A DNA stretch of 64,000 bases from the NCBI GenBank assembly GCA_013407085.1, contig JACCGJ010001437.1, forward strand, positions 1-64,000, read 5' to 3'. The translations under genes were made by a program, and so were the position numbers. Below, piece after piece: positions 45,388 to 58,560 of the stretch. The notes beneath the pieces were generated by a model that worked only from the letters and a program-made list of their open reading frames with translations, was not told the origin of the DNA and ran no database searches. This DNA comes from Atriophallophorus winterbourni (lineage: Eukaryota; Platyhelminthes; Trematoda; Plagiorchiida; Microphallidae). The number at the start of each line of letters is the position of its first letter. Positions within the stretch are counted from its first letter, which is position 1.

Positions 45388-45738
45388 TTCATAATGCAAA
45401 AACATTTGAGTGGAATCGGTTAGAGTAACGTTTCACTTCTGACACAGATGCTTCGTCAGACCAAGGGTGATAGTCAGGACAGGGAACATGATTAAGTAGT
45501 AGTCAACCCACCACCACATATTTGACCTTACCGCTAAACAGCCTATAGTACGCCTACAGTGTGTCACGTCTCGTGGGAATGACCAGGATCAGTAGTCCAT
45601 TTTTCACACAGTGTGTATCCAAAACAATCTGATACAAGTGAACACGGTCAAGGTCAGATGACACAGCTGCCCACATACGTAAAAGTACATAACTAACTGG
45701 GCTAAGGCCATTGTTTAAAAAAAAATCTAATCAACTGG
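45388..45738 (-). repeat. 5' terminal repeat (pseudo-LTR) of PLE copy 3
   Basis: Direct repeat of 40775-41153, including the hammerhead-type motif at 45425-45464 (stem I side altered by a short deletion). Confidence 0.85.
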
Positions 45739-47552
45739 TATGTCACATGTCAAATAAATGAAACTTGGTTTAATTCAAGAAGCGATATGCAATCGTTGTA
45801 GACAAAGAAGATTGTGACACTCTAGAAATCAGGAAAAGGTACATGAATGAAGACAGAAAGACTCAGCTTTTCACTTTCACAGCAGTTGGATGTCATATCC
45901 ATTTCGATTCTATCCGATGCACGTTTCGGATTTAGGTACTTCGATTGAATGGAATAAACGCAACCATCCTCGTCATCCGTGAAACCTTTGCGAGGAAACC
46001 AAAGTAAAATTCCCACATTCCCACGAGTATTATGTTGAATCTATTGGGATCTTCATCGCTGGTCAGAAACCTGATAAAAAGCAAACAGAAACAAGTATGT
46101 CAGATCTGGTATACATGAACCTGGGTTCAAATAAACGAGAAATATGAGACCATTGTTAGCAAAATCCAGAGTGATATTGAGTAAAATATGTTAACTCTAC
46201 ATGAATGAAGCCTGAATGTTTTTCAAAGGTCAATTTGACAGCCCTTAAGGCAGGGTCTTTTATTCCATTCGATTCGATTGACGTCCAGCATACGTTGGCC
46301 ATTCAATTGAATGGAGTGAACGCAACGATCAAATTCTTCCGTGCAACCGTCGTGATTGGACCGAATTGAAATCTCGTGATTCCGATGGGAATGAACTTGA
46401 TTCCATGAGCATCGTCATCGTTGAGAATACACCTGATCAAGAGAAACAGAAAAGCGTATGTCACATGTCAAATACATGAAACTTGGTTGAATTCAAGAAG
46501 CGATATGCAATCGTTGTAGGCAAAAAAGATTGTGACACTCTAGAAATCAGGAAAAGGTACATGTATGAAGACAGAAAGACTTAGCTTTTTACTTTCACAG
46601 CAGTTGGATGTCATATCCATTTCGATTCTATCCGATGCACGTTTAGCGGATTTAGGTACTTCGATTGAATGGAATAAACGCAACCATCCTCGTCATCCGT
46701 GAAACCTTTGCGAGGAAACCAAAGTAAAATTCCCACATTCCCACGAGTATTATGTTGAATCTATTGGGATCTTCATCGCTGGTCAGAAACCTGATAAAAA
46801 GCAAACAGAAACAAGTATGTCAGATCTGGTATACATGAACCTGGGTTCAAATAAACGAGAAATATGAGACCAATGTTAGCAAAATCCAGAGTGATATTGA
46901 GTAAAATATGTTAACTCTACATGAATGAAGCCTGAATGTTTTTCAAAGGTCAATTTGACAGCCCTTAAGGCAGGGTCTTTTATTCCATTCGATTCGATTG
47001 ACGTCCAGCATACGTTGGCCATTCAATTGAATGGAGTGAACGCAACGATCAAATTCTTCCGTGCAACCGTCGGGATTGGACCGAATTGAAATCTCGTGAT
47101 TCCGATGGGAATGAACTTGATTCCATGAGCATCGTCATCGTTGAGAATACACCTGATCAAGAGAAACAGAAAAGCGTATGTCACATGTCAAATACATGAA
47201 ACTTGGTTGAATTTAAGAAGCAATATGCAATCGTTGTAAGCAAAGCAGATTGTGACACTCCAGAAATCGGGAATATATAGATGAATGAAGACAGAAAGAC
47301 TTCCCTTTTTAATTTCACAGCAGTTATATGTCATATATCCATTTCGATTCCATCCAATGCATTTCAACAGATTCAAATACATGAAACTTAGTTGAAGAAG
47401 CGATATGCAATCGTTGTAGGGGGAAAAGATTGTGACACTCCAGAAATCAGTAGAATGTACATGAATGAAGACAGAAAGACTTCCCTTTTTACTTTCACAG
47501 CAGTTGGATGTCATATCCATTTCGATTCTATCCGATGCACGTTTAACGAATT
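45739..47552. repeat. 720-bp tandem repeat, about 2.5 copies
   Basis: Units start TATGTCACATGTCAAA at 45739, 46457 and 47177 (spacing 718 and 720 bp). Units 1 and 2 are almost identical. The third is cut at about 47376 and followed by another partial copy (about 47377-47552) that leads into the 1.18-kb array. No coding sequence recognised. Confidence 0.9.
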
Positions 47553-50500
47553 CGTTAATTCGAGGAACAATACGCGCAACGATTCGCCCCGTTTCAGTTG
47601 AACTTTCTCCACAAGGTCGCCATCATTGTGTGTTCATTACGAAATATAATCTATATACGACGAATGCGTGCTGTGTGGTTCCCTTACATGTGTCTTAACA
47701 ACGCGTTTGGAAAACTGGCTTCGTATTGATTGTGTTTTTATAGGTGAACGACGAAATGGAAACAATATTTCGAATCAAAGATGAATCGGGACGGTAAGTA
47801 TAAGTGTTTGTGAAAAGCGACAATAAAAGTTTTTACAGATGGAACACGGGGTCCCAAAACCTGCGAAATGAACGTAATGCAAGTAGGGATATCCTCTATG
47901 CCTTTAGTTCGCCTTGCGTGAGTAATCATGAATGCAGCTGCTATAAATTTACACAAGATGTTCTATTCAACATTTTAGTTGTTGTCTATAATCATGGCAG
48001 CTAGATTTGAACTGAAGAGGAGAGTAATGATAGTGCCCGCAAATAAAATACCACAAAACATTTAAAGCCAGATCAAGTGATTTACAAGGGGCTCTACAGT
48101 TATTGTCATTTGAGCTTTTGTTATCAATTTCTTCAAAGATTTACAATGCATGTCTAACGAATGTTTAGCTTACATTATGAGATAACGAAATCTAAGAACC
48201 ATTAATCAATATTGAGAACCATGGATTTACATCAACTCACATTTTGATTCGTTGTATGTCATAGATTGTTCTTTGTGGAGGTGACGCTTCAGCATATCTT
48301 GGGACAGGCGGACGCCAATATGGATATCGCGAAACCATATGTGCGATGAATCTGCATGATATTTTTCAAAGAAAATCTTTAAGAAAATATATTCGAATTG
48401 TTACAGAAATTGATCATTTTACTTAACATAACTCACATTTTATGCCTTGCTAAACAACAGGTTCCATTGTTGCTCGAACTAGTATCGTTCGGGTGATCCC
48501 CATTTGATGATCACGGCATCGATGTTCACATCTCCAGTTATCCATCCAAGTCATATCATATTCGACGGAAATTTCGAGAATTGTGATACGTAAAATTCTT
48601 GCCTGAAGGCAAAGTCCGTGTGTCCAGGAGTGTTCTTGTCTTCGATGCATTCACTGATACTTTCTTCACCGCAGCCTTTATTGACCGACTGAAGCAAACT
48701 TACAGTGACAACGCGCACCATAACCAGGCTCGTTAATTCGAGGAACAATACGCGCAACGATTCGACCCGTTTCAGTTGAACTTTCTCCACAAGGTCGCCA
48801 TCATTGTGTGTTCATTACGAAATATAATCTATATACGACGAATGCGTGCTGTGTGGTTCCCTTACATGTGTCTTAACAACGCGTTTGGAAAACTGGCTTC
48901 GTATTGATTGTGTTTTTATAGGTGAACGACGAAATGGAAACAATATTTCGAATCAAAGATTAATCGGGACGGTAAGTATAAGTGTTTGTGAAAAGCGACA
49001 ATAAAAGTTTTTACAGATGGAACACGGGGTCCCAAAACCTGCGAAATGAACGTAATGCAAGTAGGGATATCCTCTATGCCTTTAGTTCGCCTTGCGTGAG
49101 TAATCATGAATGCAGCTGCTATAAATTTACACAAGATGTTCTATTCAACATTTTAGTTGTTGTCTATAATCATGGCAGCTAGATTTGAACTGAAGAGGAG
49201 AGTAATGATAGTGCCCGCAAATAAAATACCACAAAACATTTAAAGCCAGATCAAGTGATTTACAAGGGGCTTTACAATTAATGTCATTTGAGCTTTTGTT
49301 ATCAATCTTTTCTAAGTTTTACAATGCATGTCTAACGAATGTTTAGCTTACATTATGAGATAACGAAATCTAAGAACCATTAATCAATATTGAGAACCAT
49401 GGATTTACATCAACTCACATTTGATTCATTGTATGTCATAGATTGTTCTTTGTGGAGGTGACGCTTCAGCATATCTTGGGACAGGCGGAAGCCAATATGG
49501 ATATCGCGAAACCATATGTGCGATGAATCTGCATGATATTTTTCAAAGAAAATCTTTAAGAAAATATATTCGAATTGTTACAGAAATTGATCATTTTACT
49601 TAACATAACTCACATTTTATGCCTTACTAAACAACAGGTTCCATTGTTGCTCGAACTAGTATCGTTCGGGTGATCCCCATTTGATGATCACGGCATCGAT
49701 GTTCACATCTCCAGTTATCCATCCAAGTCATATCATATTTGACGGAAATTTCGAGAATTGTGATACGTAAAATTCTTGCCTGAAGGCAAAGTCCGTGTGT
49801 CCAGGAGTGTTCTTGTCTTCGATGCATTCACTGATACTTTCTTCACCGCAGCCTTTATTGACCGACTGAAGCAAACTTACAGTGACAACGCGCACCATAA
49901 CCGGGCTCGTTAATTCGAGGAACAATACTCGTAACGATTCGACCCGTTTCAGTTGAACTTTCTCCACAAGGTCGTTATCATTGTGTGTTCATTACGAAAT
50001 ATAATCTATATACGACGAATGCGTGCTGTGTGGTTCCCTTACATGTGTCTTAACAACGCGTTTGGAAAACTGGCTTCGTATTGATTGTGTTTTTATAGGT
50101 GAACGACGAAATGGAAACAATATTTCGAATCAAAGATGAATCGGGACGGTAAGTATAAGTGTTTGTGAAAAGCGACAATAAAAGTTTTTTACAGATGGAA
50201 CACGGGGTTCCAAAACCTGCGAAATGAACGTAATGCAAGTAGGGATATCCTCTATGCCTTTAGTTCGCCTTGCGTGAGTAATCATGAATGCAGCTGCTAT
50301 AAATTTACACAAGATGTTCTATTCAACATTTTAGTTTTTGTCTATAATCATGGCAGCTAGATTTGAACTGAAGAGGAGAGTAATGATAGTGCCCGCAAAT
50401 AAAATACCACAAACCATTTGAAGCCAGATCAAGTGATTTACAAGGGGCTCTACAGTTATTGTCATTTGAGCTTTTGTTATCAATCTCTTCAAAGATTTAC

Positions 50501-53500
50501 AATGCATGTCTAACGAATGTTTAGCTTACATTATGAGATAACGAAATCTAAGAACCATTAATCAATATTGAGAACCATGGATTTACATCAACTCACATTT
50601 TGATTCATTGTATGTCATAGATTGTACTTTGTGGAGGTGACGCTTCAGCATATCTTGGGACAGGCGGACGCCAATATGGATATCGCGAAACCATATGTGC
50701 GATGAATCTGCATGATATTTTTCAAAGAAAATCTTTAAGAAAATATATTCGAATTGTTACAGAAATTGATCATTTTACTTAACATAACTCACATTTTATG
50801 CCTTGCTAAACAACAGGTTCCATTGTTGCTCGAACTAGTATCGTTCGGGTGATCCCCATTTGATGATCACGGCATCGATGTTCACATCTCCAGTTATCCA
50901 TCCAAGTCATATCATATTCGACGGAAATTTCGAGAATTGTGATACGTAAAATTCTTGCCTGAAGGCAAAGTCCGTGTGTCCAGGAGTGTTCTTGTCTTCG
51001 ATGCATTCACTGATACTTTCTTCACCGCAGCCTTTATTGACCGACTGAAGCAAACTTACAGTGACAACGCGCACCATAACCAGGCTCGTTAATTCGAGGA
51101 ACAATACGCGCAACGATTCGACCCGTTTCAGTTGAACTTTCTCCACAAGGTCGCCATCATTGTGTGTTCATTACGAAATATAATCTATATACGACGAATG
51201 CGTGCTGTGTGGTTCCCTTACATGTGTCTTAACAACGCGTTTGGAAAACTGGCTTCGTATTGATTGTGTTTTTATAGGTGAACGACGAAATGGAAACAAT
51301 ATTTCGAATCAAAGATGAATCGGGACGGTAAGTATAAGTGTTTGTGAAAAGCGACAATAAAAGTTTTTACAGATGGAACACGGGGTTCCAAAACCTGCGA
51401 AATGAACGTAATGCAAGTAGGGATATCCTCTATGCCTTTAGTTCGCCTTGCGTGAGTAATCATGAATGCAGCTGCTATAAATTTACACAAGATGTTCTAT
51501 TCAACATTTTAGTTGTTGTCTATAATCATGGCAGCTAGATTTGAACTGAAGAGGTAGAGTAATGATAGTGCCCGCAAATAAAATACCACAAAACATTTAA
51601 AGCCAGATCAAGTGATTTACAAGGGGCTCTACAGTTATTGTCATTTGAGCTTTTGTTATCAATCTCTTCAAAGATTTACAATGCATGTCTAACGAATGTT
51701 TAGCTTACATTATGAGATAACGAAATCTAAGAACCATTAATCAATATTGAGAACCATGGATTTACATCAACTCACATTTTGATTCATTGTATGTCATAGA
51801 TTGTACTTTGTGGAGGTGACGCTTCAGCATATCTTGGGACAGGCGGACGCCAATATGGATATCGCGAAACCATATGTGCGATGAATCTGCATGATATTTT
51901 TCAAAGAAAATCTTTAAGAAAATATATTCGAATTGTTACAGAAATTGATCATTTTACTTAACATAACTCACATTTTATGCCTTGCTAAACAACAGGTTCC
52001 ATTGTTGCTCGAACTAGTATCGTTCGGGTGATCCCCATTTGATGATCACGGCATCGATGTTCACATCTCCAGTTATCCATCCAAGTCATATCATATTCGA
52101 CGGAAATTTCGAGAATTGTGATACGTAAAATTCTTGCCTGAAGGCAAAGTCCGTGTGTCCAGGAGTGTTCTTGTCTTCGATGCATTCACTGATACTTTCT
52201 TCACCGCAGCCTTTATTGACCGACCTGAAGCAAACTTACAGTGACAACGCGCACCATAACCAGGCTCGTTAATTCGAGGAACAATACGCGCAACGATTCG
52301 ACCCGTTTCAGTTGAACTTTCTCCACAAGGTCGCCATCATTGTGTGTTCATTACGAAATATAATCTATATACGACGAATGCGTGCTGTGTGGTTCCCTTA
52401 CATGTGTCTTAACAACGCGTTTGGAAAACTGGCTTCGTATTGATTGTGTTTTTATAGGTGAACGACGAAATGGAAACAATATTTCGAATCAAAGATGAAT
52501 CGGGACGGTAAGTATAAGTGTTTGTGAAAAGCGACAATAAAAGTTTTTACAGATGGAACACGGGGTTCCAAAACCTGCGAAATGAACGTAATGCAAGTAG
52601 GGATATCCTCTATGCCTTTAGTTCGCCTTGCGTGAGTAATCATGAATGCAGCTGCTATAAATTTACACAAGATGTTCTATTCAACATTTTAGTTGTTGTC
52701 TATAATCATGGCAGCTAGATTTGAACTGAAGAGGAGAGTAATGATAGTGCCCGCAAATAAAATACCACAAAACATTTAAAGCCAGATCAAGTGATTTACA
52801 AGGGGCTCTACAGTTATTGTCATTTGAGCTTTTGTTATCAATCTCTTCAAAGATTTACAATGCATGTCTAACGAATGTTTAGCTTACATTATGAGATAAC
52901 GAAATCTAAGAACCATTAATCAATATTGAGAACCATGGATTTACATCAACTCACATTTTGATTCATTGTATGTCATAGATTGTTCTTTGTGGAGGTGACG
53001 CTTCAGCATATCTTGGGACAGGCGGACGCCAATATGGATATCGCGAAACCATATGTGCGATGAATCTGCATGATATTTTTCAAAGAAAATCTTTAAGAAA
53101 ATATATTCGAATTGTTACAGAAATTGATCATTTTACTTAACATAACTCACATTTTATGCCTTGCTAAACAACAGGTTCCATTGTTGCTCGAACTAGTATC
53201 GTTCGGGTGATCCCCATTTGATGATCACGGCATCGATGTTCACATCTCCAGTTATCCATCCAAGTCATATCATATTCGACGGAAATTTCGAGAATTGTGA
53301 AACGTCGAATTCGTGCCTGAAGGCAAAGTCCGTGTGTCCAGGAGTGTTCTTGTCTTCGATGCATTCACTGATACTTTCTTCACCGCAGCCTTTATTGACC
53401 GACTGAAGCAAACTTACAGTGACAACGCGCACCATAACCAGGCTCGTTAATTCGAGGAACAATACGCGCAACGATTCGACCCGTTTCAGTTGAACTTTCT

Positions 53501-56500
53501 CCACAAGGTCGCCATCATTGTGTGTTCATTACGAAATATAATCTATATACGACGAATGCGTGCTGTGTGGTTCCCTTACATGTGTCTTAACAACGCGTTT
53601 GGAAAACTGGCTTCGTATTGATTGTGTTTTTATAGGTGAACGACGAAATGGAAACAATATTTCGAATCAAAGATGAATCGGGACGGTAAGTATAAGTGTT
53701 TGTGAAAAGCGACAATAAAAGTTTTTACAGATGGAACACGGGGTTCCAAAACCTGCGAAATGAACGTAATGCAAGTAGGGATATCCTCTATGCCTTTAGT
53801 TCGCCTTGCGTGAGTAATCATGAATGCAGCTGCTATAAATTTACACAAGATGTTCTATTCAACATTTTAGTTGTTGTCTATAATCATGGCAGCTAGATTT
53901 GAACTGAAGAGGAGAGTAATGATAGTGCCCGCAAATAAAATACCACAAAACATTTAAAGCCAGATCAAGTGATTTACAAGGGGCTCTACAGTTATTGTCA
54001 TTTGAGCTTTTGTTATCAATCTCTTCAAAGATTTACAATGCATGTCTAACGAATGTTTAGCTTACATTATGAGATAACGAAATCTAAGAACCATTAATCA
54101 ATATTCAGAACCATGGATTCGCATCAACTCACATTTTGATTCATTGTATGTCATAGATTGTACTTTGTGGAGGTGACGCTTCAGCATATCTTGGGACAGG
54201 CGGACGCCAATATGGATATCGCGAAACCATATGTGCGATGAATCTGCATGATATTTTTCAAAGAAAATCTTTAAGAAAATATATTCGAATTGTTACAGAA
54301 ATTGATCATTTTACTTAACATAACTCACATTTTATGCCTTGCTAAACAACAGGTTCCATTGTTGCTCGAACTAGTATCGTTCGGGTGATCCCCATTTGAT
54401 GATCACGGCATCGATGTTCACATCTCCAGTTATCCATCCAAGTCATATCATATTCGACGGAAATTTCGAGAATTGTGATACGTAAAATTCTTGCCTGAAG
54501 GCAAAGTCCGTGTGTCCAGGAGTGTTCTTGTCTTCGATGCATTCACTGATACTTTCTTCACCACAGCCTTTATTGACCGACTGAAGCAAACTTACAGTGA
54601 CAACGCGCACCATAACCAGGCTCGTTAATTCGAGGAACAATACGCGCAACGATTCGACCCGTTTCAGTTGAACCTTCTCCACAATGTCGCCTTCATTGTG
54701 TGTTCATTACGAAATATAATCTATATACGACGAATGCGTGCTGTGTGGTTCCCTCACATGTGTCTTAACAACGCGTTTTTGGAAAACTAGCTTCGTATTG
54801 ATTGTGTTTTTATAGGTGAACGACGAAACGGAAACAATATTTCGAATCAAAGATGAATCGGGACGGTAAGTATAAGTGTTTGTGAAAAGCGACAATAAAA
54901 GTTTTTACAGATGGAACACGTAGTTCCAAAACCTGCGAAATGAACGTAATGCAAGTAGGGATATCCTCTATGCCTTTAGTTTGCCTTGCGTGAGTAATCA
55001 TGAATGCAGCTGCTATAAATTTACACAAGATGTTCTATTCAACATTTTAGTTGTTGTCTATAATCATGGCAGCTAGATTTGAACTGAAGAGGAGAGTAAT
55101 GATAGTGCCCGCAAATAAAATACCACAAAACATTTAAAGCCAGATCAATTGATTTACAAGGGGCTCTACAGTTATTGTCATTTGAGCTTTTGTTAGCAAT
55201 CTCTTCAAAGATTTACAATGCATGTCTAACGAATGTTTAGCTTACATTATGAGATAACGAAATCTAAGAACCATTAATCAATATTGAGAACCATGGATTT
55301 ACATCAACTCACATTTTGATTCATTGTATGTCATAGATTGTTCTTTGTGGAGGTGACGCTTCAGCATATCTTGGGACAGGCGGACGCCAATATGGATATC
55401 GCGAAACCATATGTGCGATTAATCTGCATGATATTTTTCAAAGAAAATCTTTAAGAAAATATATTCGAATTGTTACAGAAATTGATCATTTTACTTAACA
55501 TAACTCACATTTTATGCCTTGCTAAACAACAGGTTCCATTGTTGCTCGAACTATTATCGTTCGGGTGATCCCCATTTGATGATCACGGCATCGATGTTCA
55601 CATCTCCAGTTATCCATCCAAGTCATATCATATTGGACGGAAATTTCGAGAATTGTGAAACGTCGAATTCGTGCCTGAAGGCAAAGTCCGTGTGTCCAGG
55701 AGTGTTCTTGTCTTCGATGCATTCACTGATACTTTCTTCACCGCAGCCTTTATTGCCCGACTGAAGCAAACTTACAGTGACAACGCGCACCATAACCAGG
55801 CTCGTTAATTCGAGGAACAATACGCGCAACGATTCGACCCGTTTCAGTTGAACTTTCTCCACAAGGTCGCCTTCATTGTGTGTTCATTACGAAATATAAT
55901 CTATATACGACGAATGCGTGCTGTGTGGTTTCCTTACATGTGTCTTAACAACGCGTTTTTGGAAAACTAGCTTCGTATTGATTGTGTTTTTATAGGTGAA
56001 CGACGAAACGGAAACAATATTTCGAATCAAAGATGAATCGGGACGGTAAGTATAAGTGTTTGTGAAAAGCGACAATAAAAGTTTTTACAGATGGAACACG
56101 GGGTTCCAAAACCTGCGAAATGAACGTAATGCAAGTAGGGATATCCTCTATGCCTTTAGTTCGCCTTGTGTGAGTAATCATGAATGCAGCTGCTATAAAT
56201 TTACACAAGATGTTCTATTCAACATTTTAGTTGTTGTCTATAATCATGGCAGCTAGATTTGAACTGAAGAGGAGAGTAATGATAGGGCCCGCAAATAAAA
56301 TACCACAAAACATTTAAAGCCAGATCAAGTGATTTACAAGGGGCTCTACAGTTATTGTCATTTGAGCTTTTGTTATCAATCTCTTCAAAGATTTACAATG
56401 CATGTCTAACGAATGTTTAGCTTACATTATGAGATAACGAAATCTAAGAACCATTAATCAATATTTAGAACCATGGATTTACATCAACTCACATTTTGAT

Positions 56501-56969
56501 TCATTGTATGTCATAGATTGTTCTTGGGGAGGTGACGCTTCAGCATATCTTGGGACAGGCGGACGCCAATATGGATATCGCGAAACCATATGTGCGATGA
56601 ATCTGCATGATATTTTTCAAAGAAAATCTTTATAACATTATCTTCTAATTGTTACAAAAATTGATCATTTTACTCACATTTATGCCTTGCTGATCAACCT
56701 GTTTCATTGTTTCTCTAATCAATACCGTTCGGGTGATGCGCATTTGATGATCGCGGAATCAATGTTTATATCTCTAGTTAAAAATGCTCACCATGTCATA
56801 TTCGTTAGAAATTTCTGGATTCATGTAACCCCGAATTTCTGTCTCACGGCGTCGTCCGTGTGTCCTGCAATGTTCATGTCCTCGATCCATACACTGATTA
56901 TTTCTTCATCGCGTCTTTAATGACCGATGTAATTCAACATCCACTGACCACGCGCACGTTAATCGGACT
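47553..56969. repeat. 1.18-kb tandem array, eight units
   Basis: CGTTAATTCGAGGAACAATA starts at 47553, 48731, 49908, 51087, 52267, 53445, 54623 and 55803, a period of 1177-1180 bp. Units differ by only a few bases each except the last, which diverges after about 56630. Neighbouring units share variants (for example GGGGTCCC in units 1-2, TTTTTGGAAAACTAG in 7-8), a sign of local duplication or gene conversion. Each unit has candidate exons (see 47744). Confidence 0.96.
47744..48065 (+). other. Candidate three-exon coding unit of the 1.18-kb repeat (first of eight)
   Basis: Exon A 47744-47793 follows TTTTTATAG and ends at GGTAAGT. A 45-nt intron ends TTTTTACAG. Exon B 47839-47917 ends at TTGC|GTGAGT. 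A 61-nt intron ends CATTTTAG. Exon C 47979-48065 ends in TAA. The phases fit: VNDEMETIFRIKDESGR, then WNTGSQNLRNERNASRD and ILYAFSSPC, then MAARFELKRRVMIVPANKI. The diverged copies at 57.2 and 57.9 kb keep the frame with conservative changes (VNGNIDAMLRIRDESER; TDRFEISTRVLIVFA), although their splice sites are lost. No start exon was found and the antisense frame is also open, so strand and status (gene, pseudogene or chance) are unproven. Family unknown. Confidence 0.4.
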
Positions 56970-58560
56970 CGTTGATGCAGTGAACAATGCGGCCAACGAT
57001 TTGCACCGCTTCATTTGTAGTATCTCCACATGGTCCCCATCAGGGTGTGTTTTGCATGTTAAATAGTCTATATACCATGGATGCGTGATATGTGGTTGCC
57101 TGTCATGTATGCAATAAACGCGTTTGCAAAATGGGCTTCCTATTGTGTTGTGGGATTTATGGGTGAACGGAAATATCGACGCAATGCTACGCATCAGGGA
57201 TGAATCGGAACGGAATAGATAAGCGTTCGTGAAAAGAGGCAGTGGGGGTGTTAAAGCTGGATCGGGGAGTGTCAAAGCCTCTGCATTTAACAAAATATTC
57301 ATTTGCATGCTTTTCCATCATTCACACCCCACGATCCTGATCTTACTGTCCCTACCTGATGAGTGCAAACAGCACGAAACCGGTCGTGGGGTGTGAATGA
57401 CGGAAAAGCATGCAAATGAATATTTTGTTTCATGGTTATGGGTTTAACCCCATTTAACATGTGTTTGGACACATGCTTTGAACAGGTTGGTCGTACCAGC
57501 CTTATCCAACAGTGGCCTACAAGCGCTCCTTGTTTACCATTCTTCCACTGTTTCAAGCGCATGCGGATCCTGATCTTACTGTCCCTACCTGATGAGTGCA
57601 AACAGCACGAAACCGGTCGTGGGGTGTGAATGACGGAAAAGCATGCAAATAAATATTTTGTTTCATGGTTATGGGTTTAACCCCATTTAACATGTGTTTG
57701 GACACATGCTTTGAACAGGTTGGTCGTACCAGCCTTATCCAACAGTGGCATACAAGCGCTCCTTGTTCTCTGCATTTAACTTAATGCAAGTGAGGATAAC
57801 CTGTATGGCCTTGGATGATCTAAAAAGAATAATCATGAATCCAGCCCTAGAAATGTATACAACATGTTGTATTCAACATTTCAGTTGATGTAGTTTATCA
57901 TGACAGATAGATTTGAAATTAGCACGAGAGTATTGATAGTGTTTGCTATTAACATATCTCAAAATGCTCAAAAGCAGATCAAGTGATTCAGAATGGGTGT
58001 TACCAGTTTTGTCAGTTTAGCATTTGCTATCCATATCTTCGAAATGTCTATCAAATGTTTATATTATATTATGAATAACGATATTCAAGAATCAATAATC
58101 CTCTTTAGTTACATCAACTCACATTTTGATTCATTGTATGCCATAGCTTGTTCATTGTAGAGACGACGTTTGGTGCATATCGTGGTACAAGCGGACGCCG
58201 ATGTGGAAATCGCGTACCCGTACGTGCTATGCATCTGCATATTTTTCAAAGAAGATCTTTATGAAAATAAAATTGCCGCAAAAAATTCATCATTTTACTT
58301 AACATATCTCACATGTTATACCTTGATGAACAACAGGTTTCATTATTGCGCGAATGATAAACGATCAGTTGATCCGCTATTGATGATCACTGCATCCATG
58401 TTCATATCTCCTGGATTTGTGAAACTTGGAATTCCTATATGTAGTCGAAGTCCGTTTGGGCAGGAATTTTGATGTTTTCAATGCATCCAATGATGCAATC
58501 TTCACTGCAGTCTCTAGTGCTGGATAAAAAGCATCATCCACTATTGACACGCACTTCCTT
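56970..58560. repeat. Diverged relatives of the 1.18-kb unit
   Basis: The order of landmarks of the 1.18-kb unit is recognisable here at clearly lower identity: DGD-VE region at about 57020, VN-exon at 57160, exon C homologue at 57890, GACGTTT exon-like region at 58165, LMITASMF region at 58375. It is interrupted by the 237-bp repeat. These old copies show which frames have been conserved. Confidence 0.75.
57331..57770. repeat. 237-bp tandem duplication of the dispersed repeat
   Basis: The block CCTGATCTTACTGTCCCTAC to CAAGCGCTCCTTG occurs at 57331-57535 and 57568-57770, nearly identical. It is homologous to 29660-29890 and 37797-38027. Confidence 0.85.

Larger units (their letters stand above)
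40775..45738 (-). mobile_element. Penelope-like element copy 3 with direct pLTRs and nested insertion
   Basis: Terminal repeats at both ends enclose PLE coding sequence. The coding part is split by a CR1-like insertion and has a deletion of about 335 bp between RT and endonuclease plus small deletions near 44610 and 44815. It keeps a longer N-terminal region (45089-45345) than copies 1 and 2. It reads QKEGLAMGSP where the other two copies have stops, so it is not simply a third copy of the same duplication. Confidence 0.88.

Noticed and set aside
47553..56969. CRISPR array or bacterial repeat locus
   Set aside because: The period is 1.18 kb with no short direct repeats and unique spacers, and the window is clearly eukaryotic.
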